NCBI GenBank assembly: GCA_945901855.1
Contig: CAMDLT010000024.1
Coordinates: 7,501-63,163 of the forward strand
Direction: 5' to 3'
Length of the DNA: 55,663 nt
Source of the DNA: Asaia bogorensis
GTDB taxonomy: Bacteria; Pseudomonadota; Alphaproteobacteria; CACIAM-22H2
The stretch's first letter is position 1. The number at the start of each line of letters is the position of its first letter. The notes beneath the pieces were generated by a model, which saw nothing but the letters and a program-made list of their open reading frames with translations, searched no databases and was not told where the DNA came from. The translations under genes were made by a program, and so were the position numbers. Of the stretch, positions 18,301 to 29,735 are shown piece by piece.

Positions 18301-19495
18301 GGGTCAGATCGCAGGTCCATACGCGTGCCTTGCCGCGCCCGATGCCGATATCGACCGCAATTCGAATGTCGCGGCCCCGCATGTGGGCGGCAACCGGCGC
18401 TTCGTCGTAGCCCGAAACAGCCGCCCCCTTGCGCGCGATCGCCGTGCCCCCGATCGAAATCTTCAGCCGGTCGCGATCGGCTTTTTCGCCGCTTTTGCCG
18501 ACCGCCATCACGATGCGGCCCCAATTGGCATCCGCCGCCGCGATCGCGGTTTTGACCAACGGCGAATTGCCGATCGACATGGCGATTGTGCGCGCCGCCG
18601 CATCGCTGGCCGCACCCGAAACATCGATTTGCACCAGCTTCTGCGCGCCCTCGCCATCCTTGGCGATCTGGATCGCCAAGTCGAGGCATACCGCGTCGAA
18701 CGCTTTTTTGAACGCTTTGAACGACGGATCGGACGCGCGCGCGACCGGCTTGTTGCCCGCCGCTCCGGTTGCGAATGCGAGCACGGTATCCGACGTCGAG
18801 GTATCGCTGTCGACCGTGACCGCGTTGAAGCTCGTGCCCACGGCATCCTTGAGCAGCGCCTTCAACAAAGCGGGCGCGATGGCGGCATCTGTAAAAACAT
18901 AGCCCAGCATCGTCGCCATATTGGGCGCGATCATGCCGCTGCCTTTGGCGATGCCGGCGATCGAAATCTTCTTGCCGCCGACGCGCGCATGGGCGAGCGC
19001 CCCTTTGGCAAACGTATCGGTCGTCATAATCGCGTTGGCGGCATCCAGGAAACTTGCCTGCCCCAGCGTTTTGGCCGCATGGGCCGCCGTTGCCGAAAGC
19101 TTGGCGCCGTCCGGCAATTGGCCGATGACGCCGGTCGAAGAGAGAAACACGTCGCCCGGCCTGCAGCCCAATGCGGCCGCTGCCGCTTTGGCCGTCGCAG
19201 CGCACACGGCGGCACCTGCCTTGCCGGTAAAGACGTTCGAGTTGCCGGCGTTGACGACAAGTCCGCGCGCACGCCCCGCCCCGATCAGCTTGCGGCACCA
19301 ATCGACCGGCGCCCCGGGCATCTGGTTGGTCGTGAACACGCCGGCCACCGCGGTGCCGGGCGCGAGTTCGGCCAGCACCAGATCGTTGCGGTTTTTGTAG
19401 CGCGTATTCGTCGCGGCAACGGCCAAGCGCACGCCGGCGATCTGCGGAATCTTCGGGAACGCGGCGGGCGCCAAAGGCGAGACGGTGTGGGCCAT
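18263..19495 (-). CDS. argJ: Bifunctional glutamate N-acetyltransferase / amino-acid acetyltransferase
   Basis: Catalyses the cyclic acetyl transfer of arginine synthesis (ornithine acetyltransferase, and often N-acetylglutamate synthase). The 410-residue precursor starts at ATG 19495 with GAGG 7 bases upstream. It self-cleaves before the nucleophile Thr195 in [10 protein letters not shown] into alpha and beta chains. [12 protein letters not shown] and the C-terminal AYINGSYRS-type ending (DINGSYRS) are family marks. It follows the parvulin gene by only 7 bases and overlaps mutT. Confidence 0.96.
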   Translation of the reverse strand: MAHTVSPLAPAAFPKIPQIAGVRLAVAATNTRYKNRNDLVLAELAPGTAVAGVFTTNQMPGAPVDWCRKLIGAGRARGLVVNAGNSNVFTGKAGAAVCAATAKAAAAALGCRPGDVFLSSTGVIGQLPDGAKLSATAAHAAKTLGQASFLDAANAIMTTDTFAKGALAHARVGGKKISIAGIAKGSGMIAPNMATMLGYVFTDAAIAPALLKALLKDAVGTSFNAVTVDSDTSTSDTVLAFATGAAGNKPVARASDPSFKAFKKAFDAVCLDLAIQIAKDGEGAQKLVQIDVSGAASDAAARTIAMSIGNSPLVKTAIAAADANWGRIVMAVGKSGEKADRDRLKISIGGTAIARKGAAVSGYDEAPVAAHMRGRDIRIAVDIGIGRGKARVWTCDLTHAYIDINGSYRS

Positions 19496-19502
19496 GGGAA
19501 CC

Positions 19503-20351
19503 TCAGGGCGCTTTGGGCAGCGGCTTGCCGTCGATCGCAAAACGCTCGACCTTGGCCTTTTTCACCAGCCCCTCGACAAAGCCGTTCATGATTTCCTGCG
19601 ACATGTCGCTGGCGAGTTTCTCGCGCAGCTCGTCGAAGGATTCGGGCACCACGCGACGTTCTTCGACGCGGATCACGTGCCAACCGAATTGGCTGCGTAC
19701 GGGCGCTTTGGTGGTCTCGCCCGCTTTGAGCGTCGATGCAGCCGCCCAGAATTCCGGCACCATATCGTCTTTGCCGAAAAAGCCCAGATCGCCGCCCGAT
19801 TGTTTGCCCGCCGGATCGACAGAGCGCTCGCCCGCGATCTTGGCAAAGTCGCCGCCGCGCCCAAGCTCGCCAATAATGCCCACGGCCGCCTGTTCGTTGG
19901 CAACCAGAATATGGCGCGCGCGAATTTCGTCGCGACCGGGATTTTCCTTCTGGTACTCGGCATATCGCGCTTGCAGGGCCGCGTCGGTAAGCCTGGCTTC
20001 CAGCATCCGATTCAGCAGCGTTTCCTGCATCACGCGCTCTTCGAACTGCTGCAGGCGGGCTTTGACGTCCTCGTCGTTCTGCAGATTGGCGCGCCGCCCT
20101 TCGGCCGCAATCAGCTTTTGCGAGACCAGCCGGTCGACGATGGGCTCCAGCAGTGCTTCGAGCGGCACTTGCTGGAATTGCGGCGGCAAGGCGCGTTGGA
20201 AGGCGATTACCTCCGACCGGCGGATGGGCTGGCCATCGACGCGCGCAACGACCGGGTCGTCCGCTGCGGGCGCAACGGGGCGCGGCGTCTGGGCATCGGC
20301 CGCACCGATGGCCAAGCAAAGGGTCAAAACGAGGGCGGAAAAACGCAGCAT
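19503..20351 (-). CDS. Periplasmic parvulin-type peptidyl-prolyl isomerase
   Basis: A 282-residue exported foldase of the SurA/PpiC type. Starting at ATG 20351 (AAAGGA upstream) the protein has a signal peptide [20 protein letters not shown] with probable cleavage before Gln21. Next is a helical chaperone domain with [14 protein letters not shown]. The parvulin domain follows, from [14 protein letters not shown] through [16 protein letters not shown] to [11 protein letters not shown]. It probably helps outer-membrane protein folding. It is divergent from secA, the export motor, across 190 bases, and leads the argJ-mutT group. Confidence 0.92.
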   Translation of the reverse strand: MLRFSALVLTLCLAIGAADAQTPRPVAPAADDPVVARVDGQPIRRSEVIAFQRALPPQFQQVPLEALLEPIVDRLVSQKLIAAEGRRANLQNDEDVKARLQQFEERVMQETLLNRMLEARLTDAALQARYAEYQKENPGRDEIRARHILVANEQAAVGIIGELGRGGDFAKIAGERSVDPAGKQSGGDLGFFGKDDMVPEFWAAASTLKAGETTKAPVRSQFGWHVIRVEERRVVPESFDELREKLASDMSQEIMNGFVEGLVKKAKVERFAIDGKPLPKAP

Positions 20352-20541
20352 GACGCAAAATCCTTTCAAAAAATCGCGCGCACTTTGGCATGGAAATCCG
20401 GGCAGAAACAAGGCCGGAACGACCCTTGCCGAACCGGCGCCTAAGATTGACACGCTGCGCCAATCGCCCTATCTGTGCCAAGGCCCGACGCCGGGGGCCG
20501 CCCGTTGGCGAATTCCGTGCTCAATCGAAGGACTTTTCCGC

Positions 20542-23253
<2,712 letters not shown>

Positions 23254-23269
23254 ACGCGCCGTATCCGCG

Positions 23270-23803
23270 ATGATCCGCAAGCTCGGCTCGCGCGACATCT
23301 ATGCCAACCGCTGGATGCGCGTGCGCGAGGACGACGTTGAATTTGCCGACGGCTCGCGCGGCATCTACGGCGTGGTCGACAAAAGCGACGGCGTGGGCCT
23401 GATCGCCCTCGGGTCCGGCACGATCCATTTGGTCGAGCAGTATCGCTACACCCAAGGCCGTCGCCGCTGGGAGATCCCGCAGGGCGCTTGGGAGTTGGCG
23501 CCCGGTGCCGAGATCGAGGCGATGGCGCGCGGCGAGCTGCGCGAGGAAACCGGCCTGGAAGCGGGCCGCATCGAAAAAATCGGCGAGCTGGCGATGGCCA
23601 ACGGGTTTGTCGCCCAACGCCTGCATGTGTTCGTCGCAACCGACCTAACGCCGGGTCCCCCGCAACGCGAAAAGACCGAAATCGACATGGTCCATCGCGA
23701 GTTTTCGCGCGCAGATTTCGACGCCATGCTGCGCGACGGCACGATCGACGACAGCACGACGCTCGCCGCCTACGCGCTCGGCAAGCTGCACGGCGCGCTG
23801 TAG
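23270..23803 (+). CDS. Nudix hydrolase, ADP-ribose pyrophosphatase-like
   Basis: A 177-residue Nudix protein starting 16 bases after secA. The Nudix region reads WEIPQGAWELAPGAEIEA followed by GELREETGL. The catalytic E-L-x-E-E-x-G core is kept, but the canonical first Gly, the following Glu and the Arg are Trp, Ala and Gly. WEIPQGAWE is typical of a subgroup related to ADP-ribose and nucleoside-diphosphate-sugar hydrolases, so this is probably an active variant. The substrate is unknown. Its end is 4 bases from the convergent end of the giant coiled-coil gene. Confidence 0.83.
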   Translation: MIRKLGSRDIYANRWMRVREDDVEFADGSRGIYGVVDKSDGVGLIALGSGTIHLVEQYRYTQGRRRWEIPQGAWELAPGAEIEAMARGELREETGLEAGRIEKIGELAMANGFVAQRLHVFVATDLTPGPPQREKTEIDMVHREFSRADFDAMLRDGTIDDSTTLAAYALGKLHGAL

Positions 23804-23807
23804 GCGC

Positions 23808-26800
23808 CTATTTCTTCCAACCCACGATCGAGGCGAGCGTCATATAGAGCTTGCCGACATCGGCCGACAGGAAGGTCGAGACGAGCACGTTTTCGGGATC
23901 GGCTTCGCGCGCGTCCGACAGCAAGCGGTCGTATTGCGTGAGATAGTCGGTCACGTAGCGGCGGAAATCGGCGTCGTCGCCGTAGCGTTTCAGCACCACG
24001 CGGCCCGTTTCGCCCCAATTGAGCCGCAGCAAACGACGCACGAACACGCCGCGATCGCCGCCCAGAAACTCCTTGAGGACGCGATCGGTGACCGACGGAT
24101 CGAGCGTGCGCGCAAGATCGATCGACAGCGAATTGAGCCCCTCGACCACCAGACGCGAGGCGCGCAGGAAGCGGCCGCGCTTGGCCTCGAACTCGCTCGA
24201 GGTGAGGTGGCGCTGGGCGTCGTTCGCGCTGGCAGCCGCCGCGGCCAAATCGTCGGCCTGACGCCGGAACGCGTCGGTTGCCTCGCTTGCTTCGCGCGTG
24301 ACCTTGCTGGCAGCCGCGTCGAGCGTGTCGCTCTGCAGCGCCAGCAAGCGTTCGGCCTCGGCAATGCGCCGTTCGGCCGCGTCCATCGCGACGCCGAGGT
24401 CGCGCGACTGGCGCGCGAACCCGTCGCCGACCGACGCGATGCGGGCGGCCGCTTGGCCCACAGCGGCCATGACTTCTTCCGCGCGGCGGCGGAAATTTTC
24501 GGCCGTGGCTTCGAGACGCAAACCGCCTTCCTGGGCTGCGGACGACAATTCGTCCGACCGCCGACGCAGCGACTGGCCGGTCTCGCCGATGCGCTGGCTT
24601 GCGACCGTGGCGGCATCGGCCGCTTCGCGCGCCTGCAGATCGAACTGGGCGCCGATTTCCGACAGACGCTCGCCCGCTTCCGCGACGACGCCGTTGAGAT
24701 GGTCCGCCTGGCCGCGCAGCACCTGGCCAAGCTCGCTCGAGCGCGCGCCCAAGGTTTCGAGCGTGCGCACGAGCGTTTCGCGCTGCTCGCCCAGCGCCTG
24801 ATCGACGCTGGCCATGCGCGCGGCCGTGCCGTCGGACATCGCGGACAATTCGGCCGCACGGCGCACCATCGCTTCGCCCAGCGCGTCGAGCTTGATCGCC
24901 GAACGGTCGGCAAGATCCGCCAGACCGCTGGCATTGCCGCGCAGCAGTTCGGCCACCATCGACAGGTGCGCTTCGGCCGCGTCCGCCGCACCGCCCAGAT
25001 CCACCGTCCGCTCGCGCAGCGCCTGGCCCACCTGGCCCACGCGCGCCGTCGCCTGATCGACCGCGACATGCAGATCGCCGGTGTGGCGGCGGAAATGTTC
25101 GCTCGCCTCGGCCATCAACCCGCCCACGCTCGCAGCGGCACGGTTCATGTCGGAGAGGCGGTTGCGGAACGTTTCGCCGCTTTCCTCCAGGCGTCCGACC
25201 GCTTCGACCGTTTGCGTCGCGAGCGCGTGCAAGCGGCGTTCGGTTTCGGCGCCCGTGGCCGCGACTTTTTCGGTCGTGGCTTCGGCCAGGACCTGCATTT
25301 CGCCCGCCCGGTCGCGGAACATGTCGGACGAAGCGCGCAAGCGCGCCATCGCGTCGTCCGAGGCGCGCGAGACCGATGCGACCTGGCTCTCGAGCATGGC
25401 GCCGACATCGCCAGCCCGGCCCGACACCTGCTCCATTGTTTTGAGCAGCAGCAAGGTCTGGTCGCGCAAACCGGCGTCGATGGCGCCCACGCGGCCTGCC
25501 GACCGGTCGGCGGCATTGTCGAGTTCGGCCGAACGCGCGCGCAAACTCTCCGACGATTCCTTGAGGCGCTGGCCCGCTTGCGCCGCGACCGAAGAGAGTT
25601 CGCCCGAACGCTGTTCGAGCAGCGCCGCGTTGTCGTTGATACGCGCAACCGACGCATTCGCTGCGTTCTCGAGCGCCAGAGACTCCCGGCGCATCGCCAC
25701 GCCCGCAACGCCAATCGCCTGCACCGAAGCGCCCGCGACTTCCTCGACATCCAGGCCGCGCTTGCGCAGCGCGTCGCCCGCTTCGTCCAGACGCGACAGA
25801 ACACGGTCGGCAGCGGCGTTGGTTTCGAGCGCGCGCTGGGCGATCGCGGTTTCGAGCTGGCTTGCGCGCTCGATTCCGGTTTCGGCCGCAACCACCAGGG
25901 CTTGCGTTTCGCTGCGGAAGGTTTCGCCCGCATGGCGCAGGCGCGCGGCCGACTGGTCGGCGGCCAGCACCAGCTGCTCGTTCTCGCGCAAGGCAACGTC
26001 GCCGCTGGCTTCCAGGCGCGCGGTGACGCGATCGACGGCGGCGGTCGTTTCGCTTGCATCGCGCGACAGGGCGATCGAGGTCGCATCCAGGCGCTGCGTG
26101 GCAGCCGCCACATTCGCGTCGGCTTCGGCCGTGCGCTGGCGCAATTGGTCGGCCGCGTCGCGCAGCCGCAGCAGGGCCTGATGCGCGGTCGCGTCCAGAT
26201 CGCGGGCACTACGCGCAATTTCGCCCGATGCGTTGTCCACGCTGGCGCGCGTCTGGTCGGCTTGCACGCCAAGCGCCGCCGTCTTGTCGCGCAAAATTTC
26301 GGCCGCAAGCTCGAGCACGCTGGCCTTGTCGGCGGCAACGTCGCCAAGCTCGCTCGTCTGCGCCTTCAAGGCGCCGTGCAGCGTTTCGAGCTGCGCGCCC
26401 GTGCGTGCCGCAAGCGCCGACAGATCGTCCGCGCGCCGGTGCAATGTCTGGGCGTAGCTGTCGGCTTCCGACATGCCCGATTCGGCCACGCGGACGAGAT
26501 TCTGGGTCTCGTTACGGAACGTCTCGCCGGTCGCGCGCATGCGGGCGGCCGACTGGTCGGCGGCGAGCACCAACTGCTCGTTCTCGCGCCGCGCCACGTC
26601 GCCCGTCGCTTCGAGGCGCGTGGTCGCGTTTCCGACCGCAGCGGCAACTTCGTGCGCGTCCTTGGCGAGCGCATCGGCGGCAAGGTCGAGGCGCTGGGCG
26701 ACGGCGGCGATATTGACGTCGGCTTCCTGCGCGCGGGCGCGCAACTGGTCGGCCGCATCGCGCAGGCGAGCCGCCGCCTGGTGTGCGGTTCCGTCGAGAT

Positions 26801-29729
26801 CCTTGGCGTTGCGCGCGACGTCGGCCGCCGCTTCGTCGATGCGGCTGCGCGCCGTGCCGGCCGAAGCTTCGATGGCCTCGGTCTTGAGGCGCAGCACTTC
26901 GCTCGCGCGCTCGAGCTGGCCCGCAACATGGTCGGAGGCGTCGGACATTGCGACGGTTTTGACGCGCATGTCGGCATGCAGCGTCTCGAGCCGTTCGCCC
27001 ATGCGCGCCGCGGTCGCGGCAACGTCGGCGGCGCGATGCTTCAGCGTCTCGGCATAGGCGTCGGCTTCCAGCATGCCGGCCTCGGCGGCCCGCACCAAAC
27101 TTTGCGTTTCGCTGCGCGCGCCTTCGGCGGCGGCACGCACGCGTGTCGCCGCTTGGTCGGCCCCGAGTTCGAGCTGGGCCGCTTCGCGGCGCGCGACTTC
27201 GCCGGTCGCTTCGAGACGCGCAGCGGTGCGATCCAACGCGACCGAAACTTCGCGCGCGTCTTGCGCCAGCGCCTGGGCGCTCGCGTCCAGGCGCTGGGTC
27301 GCGGCGGCGACGTTCGTTTCGCCTTCCGCCGCGCGCGCGCGCAACCGCTCGCCGCTGTCGTCGAGTTTTTGGGCCGCCAACTGGGCGACCGCGTCGAGTT
27401 CTTTGGCGCGCCGCTCGATCGAAGCCCCGGCATCGCCCAGCCGCGCCATGGCCGCCTCGGCGGCGCTGTCCAGCGCTTCGGTCTTCAAACGGACCTGATC
27501 GCCCGACAGGGCAAGCGTTTGCGAAGCTTCGCCCGCCGTTTCGGCCAGAATCTGGGTCTGCGCACGCACATGGTCGGCAAGCTGGTCCAGACGCTGGGTC
27601 GCACGTTCGGACGTGCCGTCGATTTCCTCGCCCCGGCGCTGCAACGTAGCGCCCAGCTCCTCGGCGCGCGCCAGCGCCAGATCGGCCGAATGCGTCATGT
27701 CCTGGGTCTGCACGCGCAAGCCCTCGCCCGTCGCGCGCACGCGTTGCGACGCCTGTTCGGCCGCGACCAGCAATTCCTCGGCGCGTCGACGCGCGACTTC
27801 GCCCGTCGCATCGACGCGCGCGGCCACGCGGTCGAGCGATTCCTGCGCGCGCATGGCCACGCCGTCGAGCGCCACTTGGGCTTCGTTCGTGCGGCGCGCG
27901 GCCGCGTCCATATCTTCGGTGCGCGTCTTGAGCGCGAGGCCGACCGAGTCCAAGCTCGCTTTGGCTTCGCTGGCGGCCTGCGCGACTTGGCGCGTTTCGG
28001 CCTGCAACGCGGCTTCGGTTGCCAGCCCTTCGGCTGCCAATGCGCCGGCCGCACGCAAAATCGTCTCGGTTTCGCGCGCAAGCTTGGCGCCCGTTTCGAC
28101 GGCGCTGCGCCCGGCGGCGTTCGCCGCCTCGACAAGCTCGCCGCCGTGGCGGCGCAGATCTTCGCCGATGGCGCCCGCTTTGGCTTCGGCTTCCTGCAAA
28201 CGCTGGGACATTTCGCGTGCGGATTCCGAAAAGCCCGCACTGGCCCCGCCCATGCGCGCCAGTGCCTGCGCGGCGGCGTCCGCGACTTCGCGCGATTGCG
28301 ACTGGAAGGTTTCGCCCGCCGCCCGCACGCGCGCAACGGCCTGGTCGGCGGCCGTGACAAGTTCGTGCCCTTGGCGGCGAACCGACTCGCTCGACGCTTC
28401 GGTGCGCGCGGTCATGCGCTCGATCGCCGCCTGCATGTTGCGCGTTTCGGCGCCAAGGTTGGTTGCGACCTCGTTCATGCGGATCGCAGCGCTGGCGACT
28501 TCGCTGGTGCGCAGGCGAATCGTTTCGCCCGCCGTATCGACGCGCGTCTGCGCGTCGCCCGCCGCTTCGGCCAGAATGACCGTCTGCGCGCGCAAGGCGT
28601 TCTGCGAGACGTCGCTTTGCTTGGCAAGTTCGCGCGCCACGTCGAGCAATTTGTCGGCAGCGCCCGCAAGATTGTCGCTGGCCGTTTCGGCCGCGCGTCG
28701 CGCGGCGCCCATTTCGACGGACGCCGTGCTCGCACGGCCTTCGGCCATCTCGGCCGCGTCGGCGAATGCCTCCGACTGGCGGCGCAGCAGTTCGCCCACC
28801 TCGCGCGCGCGCGACAATGCGGCTTCGGTCGCATCGTTGAGCGCGCTGCCTTGGTCGGCCATCGTGGCGCGAATTTCGGCCGAGCGCGCGCGCGCGCGTT
28901 CCGTCGTTTCCGCCAGATCCTGCGACTGGTCGCGCAAGGATTCGCGGATGGCGCCGGCATTGGCTGCCGTGCGCTCGTTGGTGGCGGCCAGCGTTTCGAT
29001 CTGCTCGCGCAGCGTCGCGTTGATCTCGCGCGACTGCGACAGCGCGCGGTCCGAAGCGCCCGCCAGCGCGTCGGCCTGCTCGCGTACGGCCGACTCGACA
29101 ATCTGCACGCGGCTGGTGAGCAACGCCGTCACGCGTTCGAGCCCGTCGGCATGGCGGCGCAGGCCCGCCATCACTTGCATCGCGCGCATCGCGGCCTGGT
29201 CCGACACGGTCGAAAGCTCGCCCGCCTGCGCCGACAGGCCCTGGCGCGCTTCGAGCAGCCGGCGCGTCGCCTGGTCGGACGCGTCGGCCAGCGCCAGCGC
29301 CTGCTCGCGCAAGCTGTCGCCGATCGTGCGCAGTTTTTGCTCGGCACGCTCCGCTGGATACGCAAGCTCGGCCAGCCGCACCTCGAGCGCGCGCGAATGG
29401 CGCACCAAATCCTGCCCGCGCGCCAGATACGAAACCGCGAACCACAAAACCAGCAGCGGCATCGCCGCCCCGCCGAAAAACGCGCCCAATTCGTGCGGCA
29501 GCATGACCGCGAACGCGCCAACCCCGATCTGCGCCAGCGCGTACCAAACGACCGCCGCAAGCCACGCGGCGCTGACGCCGGCGGCCGCCGCAAAACCGCG
29601 CTTGCCCGCAGGGGCAAGCGGCGCGTAGACGGGCGCGCCCAAATCGTTGGCCGGGCGCGCGGTCTCAGGGGCAGCCGCTTCCAGGCTGCGCAAGCGGCGG
29701 GGGCCGGATCCGGGTTGATCGTCGCTCAT
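23808..29729 (-). CDS. Giant membrane-anchored coiled-coil repeat protein (possible polarity factor)
   Basis: A 1973-residue protein of no certain family. Residues 1-45 are cytoplasmic and Pro/Ala-rich. Two hydrophobic helices follow at about 46-70 and 77-100 (AAAAGVSAAWLAAVVWYALA; AAMPLLVLWFAVSYLA). Residues about 105-1820 are almost pure Ala/Glu/Arg/Asp-rich helix of coiled-coil type. Within them are three exact 200-residue tandem repeats (643-1242) plus partial and diverged copies. The last 140 residues leave the repeat pattern and look globular (LNSLSIDLARTLDPSVTDRV, FVRRLLRLNW, ending LSADVGKLYMTLASIVGWKK). Two N-terminal helices followed by a long cytoplasmic coiled coil is the architecture of Caulobacter TipN (about 880 residues), so a pole or envelope organiser is possible. 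It starts 6 bases after the mutase stop and is probably co-transcribed. Confidence 0.8.
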   Translation of the reverse strand: MSDDQPGSGPRRLRSLEAAAPETARPANDLGAPVYAPLAPAGKRGFAAAAGVSAAWLAAVVWYALAQIGVGAFAVMLPHELGAFFGGAAMPLLVLWFAVSYLARGQDLVRHSRALEVRLAELAYPAERAEQKLRTIGDSLREQALALADASDQATRRLLEARQGLSAQAGELSTVSDQAAMRAMQVMAGLRRHADGLERVTALLTSRVQIVESAVREQADALAGASDRALSQSREINATLREQIETLAATNERTAANAGAIRESLRDQSQDLAETTERARARSAEIRATMADQGSALNDATEAALSRAREVGELLRRQSEAFADAAEMAEGRASTASVEMGAARRAAETASDNLAGAADKLLDVARELAKQSDVSQNALRAQTVILAEAAGDAQTRVDTAGETIRLRTSEVASAAIRMNEVATNLGAETRNMQAAIERMTARTEASSESVRRQGHELVTAADQAVARVRAAGETFQSQSREVADAAAQALARMGGASAGFSESAREMSQRLQEAEAKAGAIGEDLRRHGGELVEAANAAGRSAVETGAKLARETETILRAAGALAAEGLATEAALQAETRQVAQAASEAKASLDSVGLALKTRTEDMDAAARRTNEAQVALDGVAMRAQESLDRVAARVDATGEVARRRAEELLVAAEQASQRVRATGEGLRVQTQDMTHSADLALARAEELGATLQRRGEEIDGTSERATQRLDQLADHVRAQTQILAETAGEASQTLALSGDQVRLKTEALDSAAEAAMARLGDAGASIERRAKELDAVAQLAAQKLDDSGERLRARAAEGETNVAAATQRLDASAQALAQDAREVSVALDRTAARLEATGEVARREAAQLELGADQAATRVRAAAEGARSETQSLVRAAEAGMLEADAYAETLKHRAADVAATAARMGERLETLHADMRVKTVAMSDASDHVAGQLERASEVLRLKTEAIEASAGTARSRIDEAAADVARNAKDLDGTAHQAAARLRDAADQLRARAQEADVNIAAVAQRLDLAADALAKDAHEVAAAVGNATTRLEATGDVARRENEQLVLAADQSAARMRATGETFRNETQNLVRVAESGMSEADSYAQTLHRRADDLSALAARTGAQLETLHGALKAQTSELGDVAADKASVLELAAEILRDKTAALGVQADQTRASVDNASGEIARSARDLDATAHQALLRLRDAADQLRQRTAEADANVAAATQRLDATSIALSRDASETTAAVDRVTARLEASGDVALRENEQLVLAADQSAARLRHAGETFRSETQALVVAAETGIERASQLETAIAQRALETNAAADRVLSRLDEAGDALRKRGLDVEEVAGASVQAIGVAGVAMRRESLALENAANASVARINDNAALLEQRSGELSSVAAQAGQRLKESSESLRARSAELDNAADRSAGRVGAIDAGLRDQTLLLLKTMEQVSGRAGDVGAMLESQVASVSRASDDAMARLRASSDMFRDRAGEMQVLAEATTEKVAATGAETERRLHALATQTVEAVGRLEESGETFRNRLSDMNRAAASVGGLMAEASEHFRRHTGDLHVAVDQATARVGQVGQALRERTVDLGGAADAAEAHLSMVAELLRGNASGLADLADRSAIKLDALGEAMVRRAAELSAMSDGTAARMASVDQALGEQRETLVRTLETLGARSSELGQVLRGQADHLNGVVAEAGERLSEIGAQFDLQAREAADAATVASQRIGETGQSLRRRSDELSSAAQEGGLRLEATAENFRRRAEEVMAAVGQAAARIASVGDGFARQSRDLGVAMDAAERRIAEAERLLALQSDTLDAAASKVTREASEATDAFRRQADDLAAAAASANDAQRHLTSSEFEAKRGRFLRASRLVVEGLNSLSIDLARTLDPSVTDRVLKEFLGGDRGVFVRRLLRLNWGETGRVVLKRYGDDADFRRYVTDYLTQYDRLLSDAREADPENVLVSTFLSADVGKLYMTLASIVGWKK
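26004..27803 (-). repeat. Three tandem 600-bp coding repeats
   Basis: Repeat units begin at 27803, 27203 and 26603 (residues 643, 843 and 1043), each exactly 200 codons with no insertion or deletion. All start with a G-E/D-V-A-R-R motif and share HQAAARLRDA-like, NVAAATQRLD-like and RLEATG blocks at the same offsets. A fourth copy starts at 26003 and loses similarity after about 45 residues. A diverged copy lies 196 residues before the first. Confidence 0.9.
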
Positions 29730-29735
29730 GGTCGG

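Noticed and set aside
24000..29400. CRISPR or short DNA repeat array in the giant gene
   Set aside because: The repetition is at protein level with a 600-bp coding period, with no short identical repeats and unique spacers.
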